A stretch of 64,000 nucleotides of DNA, from contig NC_057823.1 in the NCBI RefSeq assembly GCF_910594005.1, positions 61,006,015-61,070,014 on the forward strand, read 5' to 3'. Source of the stretch: Cervus elaphus (taxonomy: Eukaryota > Chordata > Mammalia > Artiodactyla > Cervidae). Shown here piece by piece: positions 1 through 11,384 of the stretch. The notes under the pieces are model-generated. The model did not search any database. It saw only the letters and a program-made list of their open reading frames with translations, and was not told the DNA's origin. The position numbers were made by a program, and so were the translations under genes. How positions within the stretch are numbered: position 1 is the first letter of the stretch; each line of letters opens with the position of its first letter.

Positions 1-270
1 AGTAACAACAATACGATGAAAACATTTTAAAAATGTTTTACCAAGTGCTTTCCATATGTATCCTTATACCAACACTTTAAAATATGTATGATCATTAGTT
101 CCCGACTTCATTTCTGGGGAAACTAGCGTTTAATAGGTTTAATGTCTTGCTTACAAACACACTGCTAACAAGTGGTGGAAGCAATCTGACTAAAGCCCAT
201 GCAACTGAGCAAAGTGGCTTAGTTCCTCAAAGGGAGGGAGGAGACCACGTGAGGCCCATCTGAGAGTGAG

Positions 271-297
271 CCCCATCCCCACCCTCCACCCCCGCCC
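271..297 (-). repeat. C-rich run; G-quadruplex motif on minus strand
   Basis: The minus strand has five G runs of three or more (3, 4, 3, 5 and 4, loops of 1-4 nt) in 27 nt, fitting the G3+N1-7 quadruplex pattern. Confidence 0.7.
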
Positions 298-944
298 AGG
301 GAAGCGGCCCTATCAGAGTTCCTGCTGCCACTTAAACTTGAAGCAATTTCTTGATCTTCATATGTTAACACAGCCCCAGAAGAATAGAGGCTGCTGATTT
401 TCTGATGCAAGCCTCAAACGCCGCACTCAGATGTGAGATGCAGTAAGAACATAAAAACACTGCAAACTAGACAATGTCTATCCTGTGAGATACACACAGC
501 AACTAAAAAGAATGAGGAATCACATATTGATGTGACATGAAGTTATACCTTAGCAAACGTAAGTTGCAGTTATACACTGCATCATATGTACATTTTGACA
601 CATACAAATACAAAGAATATGTTCTTAAATTATATAAGCCAGATAAGGAGGGCAGTAGCTTCTTGGGAGGGGAGTGGAACTGAGTTGGTGTCAAATGGAA
701 TTTTGTGGTATCTTTATTATTCGATTACTTTGACTTATTAGATCTTTATTATTTTATTATTATTAGATGGGGATGGCATGCATAAATACATTATCTGTAT
801 AACCCATCATTTATGTAGTCTTAAATGTATACTTTGCATAATTAGAAATAAATGTTAAGAAGAGGAGGAAGAAAGCACTCAGCTAGGATGGGATGTCCTG
901 GCATGTTTTCAGCCCCCATTTCTGCCCCATTTCTGTGCTTCTGC

Positions 945-1075
945 TGTGTTCTTAGGCAAATCAATTTCCGTGACAAAGTCTACTTCCTTTTCTAGAAAAT
1001 GAATCCCCTTCCCCAAGCTGCTGGGAGAGGCTCAGATACCCCGCTGTGAAAGTGCGGAAAAGCTGTAAAGGGCCT
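945..1075 (+). mobile_element. MIR SINE, degraded
   Basis: ttaggcaaatcaatttccgt and tttctagaaaatgaat recall the MIR core; weak. Confidence 0.45.
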
Positions 1076-1624
1076 GCAGTGCAGAGCTGATGGGACAAAT
1101 GGGAACCTGTCTCTGTCGTGTTTCAGGTACCGACTAGAAATGTGAGGAAGTCAGACTGCCTTCCACTGGGGCCACTCCTGCTGGGGGGCCACTCCTGCTG
1201 ACGGTCAGAAACATAAAAGACTAACCTCTTTGGCTCACACACCTGATCCCCAAGGTCCTTTGCTGGTTATTCAGTGACTCCCGGCTGCTGAATACAAGAA
1301 GACTATGAGACATCAGTAGGGAAAGGTCTTTCCTTCTGATTAATCTTCAGTCTGAATCCCTGCAATGTTTAAAGATGGAAATTGAGGCTCAGAAAGTGAA
1401 AGGGAGCAGAAGATACAGCAAGTGTGTGGCAGAGTTTCACTCTGGAGTAGACACATCCCTAGCTCCTCTCCAGGTCCCAGGCCTACATGGAAGGGACATT
1501 CTCAGGAAGCATGAGGATGGGGCCAGCCTCGGCTTGTTCACCGTGCTCTCCTGGAACAGGGTCCAACATGGGCATGTGGAGTCGGTCAGTCCCAATAAGC
1601 AACTGTCGCACGCATGTAGGGCCG

Positions 1625-1880
1625 TGGGGTTTAGAGTCAGACTGGCTGCCAGCATTCCCATTCCAAATCCATAGTTCCCAGGTCTGTTCCCTTGGACTCA
1701 TCACCAGATCTCTCAGTGGAGGTGTGCTCATCTGGAGAGCAGGGCAAAAGGGCAAAATCTGGTACTTATCTTGTAAGGATTTTATGAGGGTTATAGATGA
1801 TCCATGTAAAGCACTTACCACAGTGCCTAGCAGAAAGGAGCTCATTAGATGCTCCTCCTCTTATTATTGATACATTATTA
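1625..1880 (+). mobile_element. MIR SINE
   Basis: ttagagtcagactggctgcc, tcttgtaaggattttatgag, gtaaagcacttaccacagtg, then a TTA-rich end (1865-1895). Confidence 0.8.
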
Positions 1881-2404
1881 TTATTATTATCATTTTATTA
1901 TTACCTAAGACATGTTCTGGGGTGAGCTGAAAAAGAAATGGAAAGGAGAAACCTAATCTGAACATAAGATAACAGTAGTTAAAATATAAGCAATTTTACT
2001 TCCCTTCTATGTTGCCAAAATGTAGGAATGCAGCTTGTCATGAAACCACATTAACTCAAAGTTTGGAAGTTCTTCTCAGGTAAGTCCCGTTTCAACTCTT
2101 CTTAGCTTAAAGATACCTCATGGGAGGTGGGTGCCCTAACAACTCTCTGATACTCACTGTTTCTCTTTCAAACTGGAAAGCAGAGAGCAGGCTCTATTAA
2201 AACTTAATAACCATGTTTTGTTTTCATTTATTTCTCTCTGTGGCTGCTTTCTATTTATGGCAATACTGATTTTCTATTTGGGGGTACTGATAGAATGTTT
2301 CTTTCTAAAATAAATCTATGTGAGTAAAAACTTGAATTGACTTAAATAAAAATATTAAATAAATAACAGTACAGGCAGGACACATGTTTGGTAAAAATCC
2401 TTGG

Positions 2405-2535
2405 GTGACATGTTAGAACACTTAACAATCCTACCAGCTCAGAGATTGTCTCCATTTTGTAAATGAGATAAGTGAGGCAAGCGCTGGTTAAGGAAGGCCC
2501 AAAGTGACACGGTGTCTCAAACTCGAGCCTTCAAA
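2405..2535 (-). mobile_element. MIR SINE fragment
   Basis: ccattttgtaaatgagataa and gtgaggcaagcgctggttaa are the reversed MIR core. Confidence 0.6.
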
Positions 2536-2645
2536 TCCATCCCTGATTTGTTCACATTCAAATCAAATATTTGGTCTCAGTTTTCTAGATTGGATGGAGA
2601 AGAGATTGCACGTTATGGCTAGAAGAGGTAAGTGCATAAGTCTTT

Positions 2646-2913
2646 CCCCCCCACCCCCCAACCCCTGCTCTAGACTAGCTCTTACAGTAACCAGAGTAAA
2701 CCAGAGTCATACAGAAAAAGAGAAAAGCAATATTGATCTCTCACCAAAGAGAGATAGAACACCAAAGAGAAAAACGGATAGACAGCAAGGCACCAAGAAG
2801 ACATTATTTTGTTTCTTGAAGACAATAGCGAAAGAATTTAGTTATAGCCACTCGCCAGCAGACCACCCCCTTTCCCTCCCTCATCCACCCCCATGCCCAC
2901 CCCCCAAGCCCCA
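2646..2913 (-). repeat. two further C-rich clusters (minus-strand G runs)
   Basis: C runs of 7, 6 and 4 at 2646-2665, and seven runs of 3-6 C at 2874-2913. Both fit quadruplex patterns on the HTR4 transcript strand. Confidence 0.55.
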
Positions 2914-4857
2914 GCTAGACAGCAATTTGCTACAGCACAGAGCAAGTTAGCAGCATGAAGAGGAAATGGTGAGGTGAAAGGTGAAGTCTCAGAAAGGATT
3001 TTTTTGCAGACACATACTTGAGTGTTAACTGAAGTTGGCTTTTTATCATTTTTGCTTCCTAGCTGCTGATCATGAGCTGGATGGGGAGTGTCAGGGCTTC
3101 TCCCTGGACAGCCCTGTGGGCTGGAGAGTCAAGGTGCAGAGCAGCACAGGTGAACCTTCTTTATCCCAGGCATGGGGCAGCCTGGCTGTCAAGGCTAATC
3201 TAGCAGATGTGGCTGGGGTCGTGTGCCCCCCCAGGAGCATCCCTTCATGATGTTGCAAGCTTTCTGGAAAAGGATGACCTCAGAGAAGACAGCAAAGTAC
3301 CTCTTCCTTGAAAAGCTCCAGTTCTTCTCCTTCTGACTCTTCCACACACATGCCGTATTACCTAGATTCCCAGAAGCCAGAGATTTAAGTAATGCCACGC
3401 CAGCAGCTGTCCAGATAGAGCAACTCTGCTTCTGTTGTGTGAGGCTCCAATGTGAGCATCTGGCGCATCACCCACGTCCTCCCAGCCCTCCTCCAAAGAG
3501 ATGGCAAAAGATGCTTGTGAGACTCTCTCTACAGAAGGGACCATCTTCCTGACAACGGCAAGGGCTCCTGTTCCTGCAATTGCTGTTCCTTCCCTGACCC
3601 AGGGTGCCTGTGACCTCTACAGACACCACTCATGGGCTGGCCCACACAAGCATATCCAGAGAGTCCAGAAGATACGGACCTGTGACACGGTCAAGTCTCA
3701 TTTTCCCATCCATGTTGTAATCTTTGGATCCCTGATGAGTTCAAGTTGCCACTTAATATGGGAGGCTACCACAGAGAAATAATATTTTGCATAAGCAAAT
3801 ATGCTTTCTACATTCCTGGGAAAAGAAACATTTCATAGGGAAGAAATCCTACTGTATTTGTATATGCATGTATTACATATGTATTATATAGTAGCAATTA
3901 TTTACTTTGGGAGACATTAAAGTGTACCAGCTGCCTCAAAGCAAGGATTCCTTAGTCTTTCCCTAAGAAGTCCTTTATCCTTTGAGAACAAAGACCACAT
4001 TTAGATAGCATGCAGAAAAGTCTGGACTCCCAAATTCACTTATCTCTGCCTTTTCCATGAAAAAGTGAAAATAAAGGAAATGCAATTCTGAGGAGGCATA
4101 TTAACCCTCAGCACAGGGAGGTCCCCATCAACGGGGTGACCATTCAGCCTAGTTTATGTGAGATTAAAAGGTTTCCTAGAATGTGGGGCTTTGGGTGCTA
4201 AAATCAGGGTGTAGTTCACCCAGGTCTTATGTTGAGTCTGACCATCCTCCCACAATCTGGGGACTGACAGGTCCTTCCCTCGTGGATGAAATGGCTGATA
4301 AGGAGGCAACTGTGGCTTCTGGGATCACTTAGGAAGGAAAGTGGGGACAACAGACCAAGTAAAAGGGCAAGGAGAACTGGTGAGGTTAGAAACTTCTGGC
4401 ACTTCTTTATCTTGTAGTTCACGTTCTATACACTCCCGACTACCCACCACGATGCCCCTTCCCTAGGCTTCCCCATAACGACCAGCAGTGAACACTCTCA
4501 GTAGGGTTTTTATCAGCAACCAAAAGAGAGGCAACTGAATAACCATAGAGTCTCCAGCTGAGGGGATAATTCACCCCAACATAAAGTCATTTGGTGTTGG
4601 CTTTGACATCAGGGAAGCATCTCCTTAGGAGCTTGGAAGAAATGAGATACCTAAAAAGATGTAGAAAAATGGTAGCCCAGGAAATTCATGGGAAGGAGGC
4701 CAATGAAGTTTCCCAAGAAAGTAAGCCTCTAAAAGGGGCTTATATGAGCAACTGAGTATCCCTCCCAAAATCTGAAGTGTAGGACAATTCTCAGTCAACA
4801 TTCTTGGTAAAGGGGTAAGTCCTTTTCCCACTGTCATGGAAGGGGAGTGAATCAAGA

Positions 4858-4863
4858 TTTATT
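4858..4863 (-). terminator. candidate poly(A) signal AATAAA for isoform a
   Basis: AATAAA on the minus strand about 845 nt downstream of the (a) stop codon. It is the first perfect hexamer I noticed in that direction. No strong GU-rich element is evident beyond it, so this is a candidate only. Confidence 0.25.
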
Positions 4864-4908
4864 TTGAATGACCTCAGAGCAAGTCTGCCAATGAGAAAAT
4901 ATCTTTAA

Positions 4909-4934
4909 ACACACACACACATACATACACACAT
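4909..4934. repeat. CA microsatellite
   Basis: Imperfect (AC)n with two ata interruptions. Confidence 0.9.
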
Positions 4935-5214
4935 CAGACCAGCTATAAAGAGGCCTTTTGATAATGGATCCAAACCAAAACCTAAGCAGAGTTTCCAAAG
5001 TCTATCCCCAAGAAAAGAAAAATGTTCAAGTCTATGAACCAAAAAGCACTGATGCTTCACTTGAGAAAATTCAGTGCTTCTGGACAGATATCTTGGCACT
5101 GACATCAACCTAATCTCTTTGTGAGAGCCTTGATTAATTCACCCACCAATGCACATCCAGAAGATGGCCAGAATGGAGAGGAAATTGGAGTCGTTGAGTT
5201 CAGAGAGAAGACTT

Positions 5215-5565
5215 TAAAAGATGGGTAGGTGGCAGATCATGGTCTTCCAATATTTGAGAGCTCTCAGTGAAAGAAGGGGGCCAATTGCTTGGTCCTAGAT
5301 GCAAACTAAAGCAGAGACAAATCTGTGTCCCAACAAAGGAAAGAGCTTCCTTATAACTAAATCTTCTCCACAATAGAAGGAGCTGTGTTAGGAGGGAGTA
5401 AGCTCCTGTCCCTGGAGGTATACAAGCAGAGACTGACCAGCCTCCAGGACGCAATGGAGGACGCCGCTTCTGTGTGGGCTGGGAGCCTGCATCTGATGGC
5501 ACCTGAAGCCTCTTCTCAGCTCTGAGGTACTCCACGCTCTGCCCTTGGGTTCCATCCAACCCTGT
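5215..5565 (+). mobile_element. L3/CR1-type LINE 3' fragment
   Basis: Shows the CR1/L3 3' UTR pattern in order: aagagcttccttataacta, then ggagggagtaagctcctgtc, then ggaggtatacaagcagagac and cagctctgagg. Very old and diverged. It lies in the isoform a 3' UTR region, antisense to HTR4, about 140 bp beyond the stop codon. Confidence 0.65.
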
Positions 5566-5706
5566 CATCCACGTGCCTTCCCTGGGCCCTTGGCCCCACG
5601 GCCCATGCCTCTCAGGTGGTGATGAGGGTCAGGAGAGATGGCAGGGTGTCCTGTTCATGCAGACATGAATGGGAATGAATGGCTCAGTTGTGAGCCATGT
5701 CCTCAA

Positions 5707-5791
5707 TCAGAAGCATGATTCCAGGGATTCTGGGTCATTGTGTATGGGCAGTTTCTCGAGTTCCTGGTGTCCACTGTGCAGAACCGTGTAC
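5707..5791 (-). CDS. HTR4: HTR4 alternative terminal exon, 5-HT4(a) tail
   Basis: The second alternative terminal exon, at the far 3' end of the gene. The acceptor TTCTTTCCTTCCTCCTTAG is followed by G (completing Arg359), then 27 codons reading YTVLHSGHQELEKLPIHNDP and ESLESCF and a TGA at 5707-5709. It fits the (a) isoform tail, whose penultimate Cys is a reported extra palmitoylation site and whose final SCF binds PDZ proteins. The human tail as I recall it has one more residue (HRGHHQEL against HSGHQEL here), so this receptor would be 386 rather than 387 residues. The reading frame is intact, and the splice phase agrees with the common exon and with exon b. Confidence 0.95.
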
Positions 5792-6609
5792 CTAAGGAGG
5801 AAGGAAAGAAAGCTTGACAGTCTGATAGGCATTCTTCAAGGACACCAAAGAGAGCACGCCCATGACTCTTGATGTCCTTTCCCCGCCCGCTTCTGAGAGC
5901 TTGGCGAGGTGGGGCTGGCACTTCATCAAGAGGGAAGCCCAAAGAACAGCATCTGAACTGCTCCTTTTAACTGAAGTCCCGGAGGAAAGGACAGGCCCAG
6001 GGTTATATAGAGTGAGGGGTAGAACTGGCATTGGTACTCAGATTTATTTCCCTGCGACAAAACCTGGAGTTCTTGTGTTACTCATCAAAATGGACCCTAC
6101 GTACCACTTCAGGCAGTGTCTATTATAAATATCTTAGCAGAGATGGTTCTGGGTTCAGCAATACCCAGATTCTGAACAGACTCATAAACCACTCAGAGCC
6201 TGAAAGACAATGTAGCTGTATTTGTTAGTTGGATTTCTTCTGGTGACATTTGGGACAGTAACTCAATTAGATGGATCCAACAGCATCAGAGTGAACTTTA
6301 CCATTTGACTAGCGTTTATTATTTTTCTGCAGTATCACACACTTGCACTCAATATGTTAATTGCATTTAAATCAGTCTTAATCGCAAGTGGGTCTTGTCA
6401 CCAGTAATCCGGTTTACAGCATCTGGCAGTGATTCTTTTGACATTTCTACAGTTTAGAAGGGCTATTACCTCTCATTCTCATGGCCAATGTCAAGTCCAT
6501 TCAGTAAAATAAACACACACTAGTTACTCGGCATCATGTGTTGACAACCAACTTGATGGTGGTTTCTCAAGAATTATACTGATGCTTTCCTTTGAATTAT
6601 ATTAATTTA

Positions 6610-6840
6610 TTGTTGACTTGTGTTGACTGATTGGTATATACCAGGTACTATACTAAACTCTCTCCACTCTATATAATCTGCACAACAACCCCATGAAATA
6701 AGATTATGTCTATTTTTCATTTAAGCCAAATTACACGTAGCCTCAGTGACTTGCTCAAAGGAGTACAGGTAATATGTGAAGATACAGCCTATCAAACCTG
6801 GTCTATTTGATGCCAACACCCATGTGTTTAACTGGTTCAC
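6610..6840 (-). mobile_element. MIR SINE
   Basis: accaggtactatactaaact, cacaacaaccccatgaaata, cctcagtgacttgctcaaag, near full length. Confidence 0.8.
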
Positions 6841-6867
6841 ACACAAGCCATGGACCAGCTATAAATT

Positions 6868-7055
6868 TAGAACAGTGAGTCTCAACAGAAACAATTTGGA
6901 GGCACTTTTGCTTGTCATGGCAGGGGTGATGCTAATAGTATCTAGTGGGTAGAGATCAAGAACGCTGCTAAATATTGTTTAGTACATGGCGCAGACTCCG
7001 ACAACAAAGAAATAACTGGCCCAAAATGTCCATGGTGCCCTGATCCAGAATAAAA
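6868..7055. mobile_element. hAT-type DNA transposon remnant
   Basis: Reverse of the element at 47905: cagtgagtctcaacagaaac at the left end, tatctagtgggtagagatca, actggcccaaaatgtccatg. Confidence 0.6.
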
Positions 7056-7864
7056 TATCCTCCTAGCTAGACAGAAGCAGGTGTTAGCTGAGGAACACAA
7101 GACGAAGGGCATGAGTCTGCTCAGTGACAGAAGTGTCACTGCAGATGGTGCTAACGGAGAGGTGAGCAGCAGAGCCATGACCTGAAGAACCACAAGTACC
7201 TGCTAGGTGAGTGCTGAGGAGAAAAATGAGGTGGAAAGAGTTATAGAAAGGGTTGGATCACACAGTCTTCATGAGGGTGGCCAGGACAGTCCCAGTGAGA
7301 TATGTGAGTAAAGGCTTTAGGGTGGTCAGTGTTCCAGCTATAGAGTCATAATCTCTCAGCCTCAATACCACTCTTCTAAGCTTGGCTTTGTGGTTCTGCA
7401 AAGCAAATTCTGGCTTGTGAGCTGGCTTCTCTCAGACTTCTCCAGCAGATGACTGGAAGCCTGGATGGAAGAGAAGAGCCTTGCTCCTCCTGCGAGCTTC
7501 CTACCTACTCAGCTTATGAGCATCACCCCACCCATGCTTCCTCAGCAGCAGCGCTGCCTTGCTGTAGCAGCAGAAAGTCTTTTTTACAGTTTTTCCCACT
7601 CTTACATAACCAGCTTCATAACAGCCCCTCGGAGGTAGTGCCTCTTTTTCCTCAAAGGTCCAAGTTTCTGCTCTGTGGGATCTCTCTAAATTTCTAGGGT
7701 TTTTTTTTTTTTTTTGGTTACTCCTTTTGTTCTCTCAGCCCTAGAGGGAGTGGTTGCTTCTTACAGTTACTACCTCCATATATTAAAATATTAAAATATT
7801 GCTTAAATAGCTGGTGTGGTTTCTGTCTTCTGACTAGATCCTATGAAATATAATAAAGAATGGA

Positions 7865-8265
7865 GACAGGTGCATATCAGGGAGAAGAACATTCCAGGTA
7901 GAACAGCAGGTGCAAAGGTCCTGAGGTTAGATTCTGTCTGGAAGGTCTGAAGAAAAGCAAGGATCCTGGGTGCCAAGGCAGAAAGAGTGAGGGGAAGAGT
8001 GGAAGGAGTTGAAAGTTGAGGTCAGTGAGGTAGCTGGGGCCAGAGTGTGGAGGTGGAGGGGCCACGGCTTGCAGATTCCTGTAAGGCTTTGACTTTCACT
8101 ACATGTGAGAGGTTTGAGCAGTGCCCTGACATAATCTGAATGACTTCTTAGCTGGCTCTGTCTGGTTGCTCTATGGAGAGTAGATGGAATGGAGTTGACA
8201 TGAGCACGGGGATTCAGGAGGTTACAGCAATAATCTGAGTGAAGGAGTAGTTTGCTGTTATACTT
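7865..8265 (-). mobile_element. L2 LINE fragment
   Basis: Antisense L2 markers in order: gaagaacattccaggtagaa, gcaggtgcaaaggtcctgag, gtaaggctttgactttcact, ggttacagcaataatctgag. Confidence 0.85.
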
Positions 8266-8359
8266 AATCCTAGCAGAAGATCTAGCCTTTAAAACTGTTC
8301 TCAGACTCTGTCATGTGTGGTGGGGTTTCCCTGACCTTATCTCACCAACTAGAGGCTGT

Positions 8360-8590
8360 GTTGTGCAGCACAGTGATAAAAAACTATGACTTGAGTCAGC
8401 AGACCTTTTCCCCAAACCAGGCTCTACCACTTACCAGCTTTGTGATATTTAGCAAGTTATTCAATGTCACGATGCCTCATTTTCCTCCAGTGTGACAGAG
8501 TGACAGAGATACCTCACAGTACTGGTGTATGGACCAAATTATATTATGTATGAAAAACAGGAGCAGAGAGTCTGACACAAAACAGAATCT
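8360..8590 (+). mobile_element. MIR SINE
   Basis: ctctaccacttaccagcttt, caagttattcaatgtcacga, tgcctcattttcctccagtg. Confidence 0.8.
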
Positions 8591-9006
8591 CAAAATATTG
8601 AAGCTAAAATTATTCTATTTACTTCTTTCCCTCAATATCTCATTTAGATGTGAGTATATAATAATGACAGCATATATAATTCTAGGCTTAAAAATATTTT
8701 CCTGCTTTATTTCCTTTACAGGCAAAACTTAAAAGAATTCAAGATATTGAAGGCTCCCAGATCTTGTTCTTTCTCCCTTATCAGAACACAAGCTCTCATT
8801 TGGCAAGCATGGGCACCAAAGCAGCACTAATTGATTTTCCCACCCATGACTTCAAAAGTAGCTTTTCAGGCCAGGTAAGGTAGGCAATAAAACCAACATT
8901 ATATGGAGAAAAAAGTGAAACTTGGTGCATCCAAGTGAGTAATGAGCATTGTGGTAAGTGAGCGGCAGAGCCTGACCAGGACCACAGTCAGAGGCCCACC
9001 TGTTTG

Positions 9007-9492
9007 CTCAAATTCACATCCATTGAGTCGGTGATGCTATCTAACCATCTCATCCTTTGTCATCCCCTTCTCCAACTGCCTTCAATCTTTCCCAGCATCA
9101 GGGTCTTTTTCAATGCGTTGACTCTTTACATCAGGTGGCCAAAGTATTGGAGCTTCAGCATCAGTCCTTCCAATAAATATTCAGGGTTGATTTCCTTTAG
9201 GACTGACTAGTTTGATCTCCTTGCTATCCAAGGGACCCTCAAGAATCTTCTCCAGCACTGCAGTTTGAAAGCATCAGTTCTTTGGTGCTCAGCCTTCTTT
9301 ATCATCTAACTCTCACACGCATACATGACAACTAGAAACATCATAGCTTTGACTATTCAGACCTTTGCTGGCAAAGTGATGTCTCTGCTTTGTAAAACAC
9401 TGTCTAGGTTTGTCATAGCTTTCCTTCCAAGGAGCAAGAGTTTCTTAATTTTGTGGTTGCAGTCATCATCCACAGTGGCTTTGGAACCCAAG
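9007..9492 (-). mobile_element. BovB (RTE) LINE 3' fragment, antisense
   Basis: Internal BovB 3' region in reverse (catctcatcctttgtcatcc, gtggccaaagtattggagc, gcaaagtgatgtctctgctt). It lacks the terminal ~110 bp, is more diverged than the 31448 copy, and is followed directly by a MIR. Confidence 0.92.
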
Positions 9493-9499
9493 TAGCAAC

Positions 9500-9610
9500 T
9501 ATACTAGGACCTATTTTACAGATGAGAAAACTAAGACTCAGAGAAGTCAAGCAATTTATTTAAGGCCACAGTGTCTATGACACCCACACTCTTAACCTCA
9601 AAACACATTC
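9500..9610 (-). mobile_element. MIR SINE fragment
   Basis: attttacagatgagaaaact and gactcagagaagtcaagcaa, directly after a BovB. Confidence 0.75.
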
Positions 9611-10214
9611 CCAAACCTTTGCCCTTTTCATGGCCAATAAGCCATGCTCACTGGCAATCAATCAAGTCCACATGAAGAGGGTGTCCTGTTTGAGGCATCT
9701 TTTCATATTTATATACAAAGATATGCTGCCATGGAATCAGGCACACCTCCACAGCAGCCTTTAACATGTCTCTCCTGAGTATCTGTTTCTCGTGTGCTAA
9801 TGAGTGAGTTGTTTAGGAATAACAAGTGGAGGCTCCAGAGTTCAGTGGAAAGACAGAAGCTCCCATTACACATGGGCATGTTTCCTGTTACATTGGGATG
9901 GTCCTGTCACCATCGTGGGTGATACACCCAGAAAGGAGAGGCCAGTCTGAGATTTCCTCGATAGGACTCTAGCAGAGGGCGGTGTGTCTTACGTGGTTGT
10001 CTGACTTGCAGAGGTTTCTCCAAATCTCATGAGACCTATATTTAATTTGGTATTTTCACTTTGACAGTAAATAAGTAACCTGAGCAGATTTGGAATGATA
10101 TGGTAAGCTATCTTATGGACTCATACTGCCTTGTGAGTTCAGGTCCGCCTGATGTGGTGACAGTGACTGACTTTGGGCAGCATTTCTCCAACAAGGGTGC
10201 ATGAAAGCGCATGA

Positions 10215-10370
10215 TACTGCAAAACAGCATTCAGATCCTGACTCTACCATTTACTAGATGTGTTACCTGATCAAGTAGCTTAGTTCTACCTACCTCACAG
10301 CTTTGTTGTGATAAAATCAACATCTATAAAGACCTTCACAAAAGGCTGGACATGTAGTGGGTGCAGAAAT
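10215..10370 (+). mobile_element. MIR SINE
   Basis: ctgactctaccatttactag, tacctcacagctttgttgtg. Confidence 0.7.
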
Positions 10371-10374
10371 CTTC

Positions 10375-10700
10375 ACTGGTAAGGAAACCAAGGTGCAAAA
10401 TATGTGACACTCCCAAGGTCATAGAAGTAGTTATGTATGAGGTAGTTAAGAATACAGGCTTTTGAGTCAGAATGCCTAAGTTTAATCCTACCTCTAGCAC
10501 TGTGATTTACTCAAAATGTTCTGAGTCACTGTGGGCATTCAGTGAAATAACACACATAAAATGCTTACTAGAACAGTGCCAGTCAGCTAGTAAGCACTCC
10601 ATAAGTGTTTATGAAAACTTGCTATTTGATGATAGAAGTAAGACCTGAACCCAGTACTTGATGGCTGATTTGCAGAAATCCATTCTTTAATCAAATATTT
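10375..10700 (-). mobile_element. MIR SINE split by a second MIR
   Basis: Left half cactcccaaggtcatag (to about 10429) and right half gacctgaacccagtact (from 10640) form one reversed MIR. The insert between them is the plus-strand MIR at 10430-10631. Confidence 0.7.
10430..10631 (+). mobile_element. MIR SINE inserted in a MIR, 9-bp TSD retained
   Basis: gtagttaagaatacaggctt, ctagaacagtgcc-like core and ctagtaagcactccataagt. Flanked by atagaagta at 10421-10429 and 10632-10640. Confidence 0.8.
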
Positions 10701-11029
10701 GTTCACTTAGTCATTGATCATAGGGCTGCTGAAGGAAACCTTGAAGATGGATTTACAGATAAAGAAACAGCCCCAGAGAGAGGTTGTCCTGAGTGACAAA
10801 AGTCTCCAGGTTGGTTTGGTATAAGATCTGTTTGATGAAAGAGCTGCAATCTTGGAGCTGAGCTGTGGAAAGCAGACCCCAGATGTGTGAGTGTACCTGG
10901 ACAGCTCTGAGTCCAGATGAAAAAAACCCAACTGCTGTCTCCTAAGCAACAGGAAGGCAGGAAGCAGCTCCCTTCAAGCTGGATTGCTTTCCCTCTCTGC
11001 ATTAATTTACTCAAACATGACTGAAGCCA

Positions 11030-11345
11030 CATTAGGTTTGGTAATTACCTGAGTCTACAATTCATTCACTGAGCAATTAGCATCACACTTAGAGCAGCCT
11101 GGATGCAGTAATTAGTCACATGATAATAGCCCCCTTTGCCTGCCCAACCTAGTATTATAAGGAAATGATTAGACTTTATTACACATGCGGCCCTCCCCCT
11201 CATGGCAGTGTTCACATGGGGGCACTTGCAAGAAGATGATTTAATTAAAATGCAAGGTGCATGAGTTTAAAGAGATTCAACCCTAAAGCAAAGTTTCATG
11301 GAAGCCGGAGCACCATCACCTGGAAACAAAGATCTCATATTGGGT
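11030..11345. promoter_or_regulatory. candidate conserved element with clustered homeodomain-type cores
   Basis: A repeat-free stretch with dense TAATTA/CAATTA/ATTAG cores: the perfect palindrome GGTAATTACC at about 11039, gagcaattagcatc, gcagtaattagtcaca, gaaatgattagac and gatttaattaaaatg. The density stands out from neighbouring intron sequence. An enhancer role is inference; there is no alignment to show conservation. Confidence 0.3.
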
Positions 11346-11384
11346 GCTTTTTGATGTTCAGAGGAAAATGAAATTTTCAAATTC

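Larger units (their letters stand above)
1..5706 (-). other. HTR4: 3' UTR and 3' flank of HTR4 isoform a
   Basis: Sequence downstream of the (a) stop codon in transcript sense. It holds an L3/CR1 remnant at 5215-5565, a CA repeat at 4909-4934, three weak to clear MIRs in the first 2.5 kb and C-rich runs at 271-297 and 2646-2913. It also has a 14-bp direct duplication (ggccactcctgctg) at about 1171-1200. The intervals 1-940, 1080-1620, 1900-2400 and 2920-4900 contain no recognisable gene or repeat; the short open frames there have no coding signature. Confidence 0.7.

Noticed and set aside
219..410. Minus-strand frame with a GGGGGWGWG run
   Set aside because: Translation of the G-rich quadruplex run; no coding evidence.
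2504..2950. 148-codon plus-strand frame
   Set aside because: Low-complexity Pro/Ser-rich translation of C-rich DNA, antisense to HTR4, no recognised domain.
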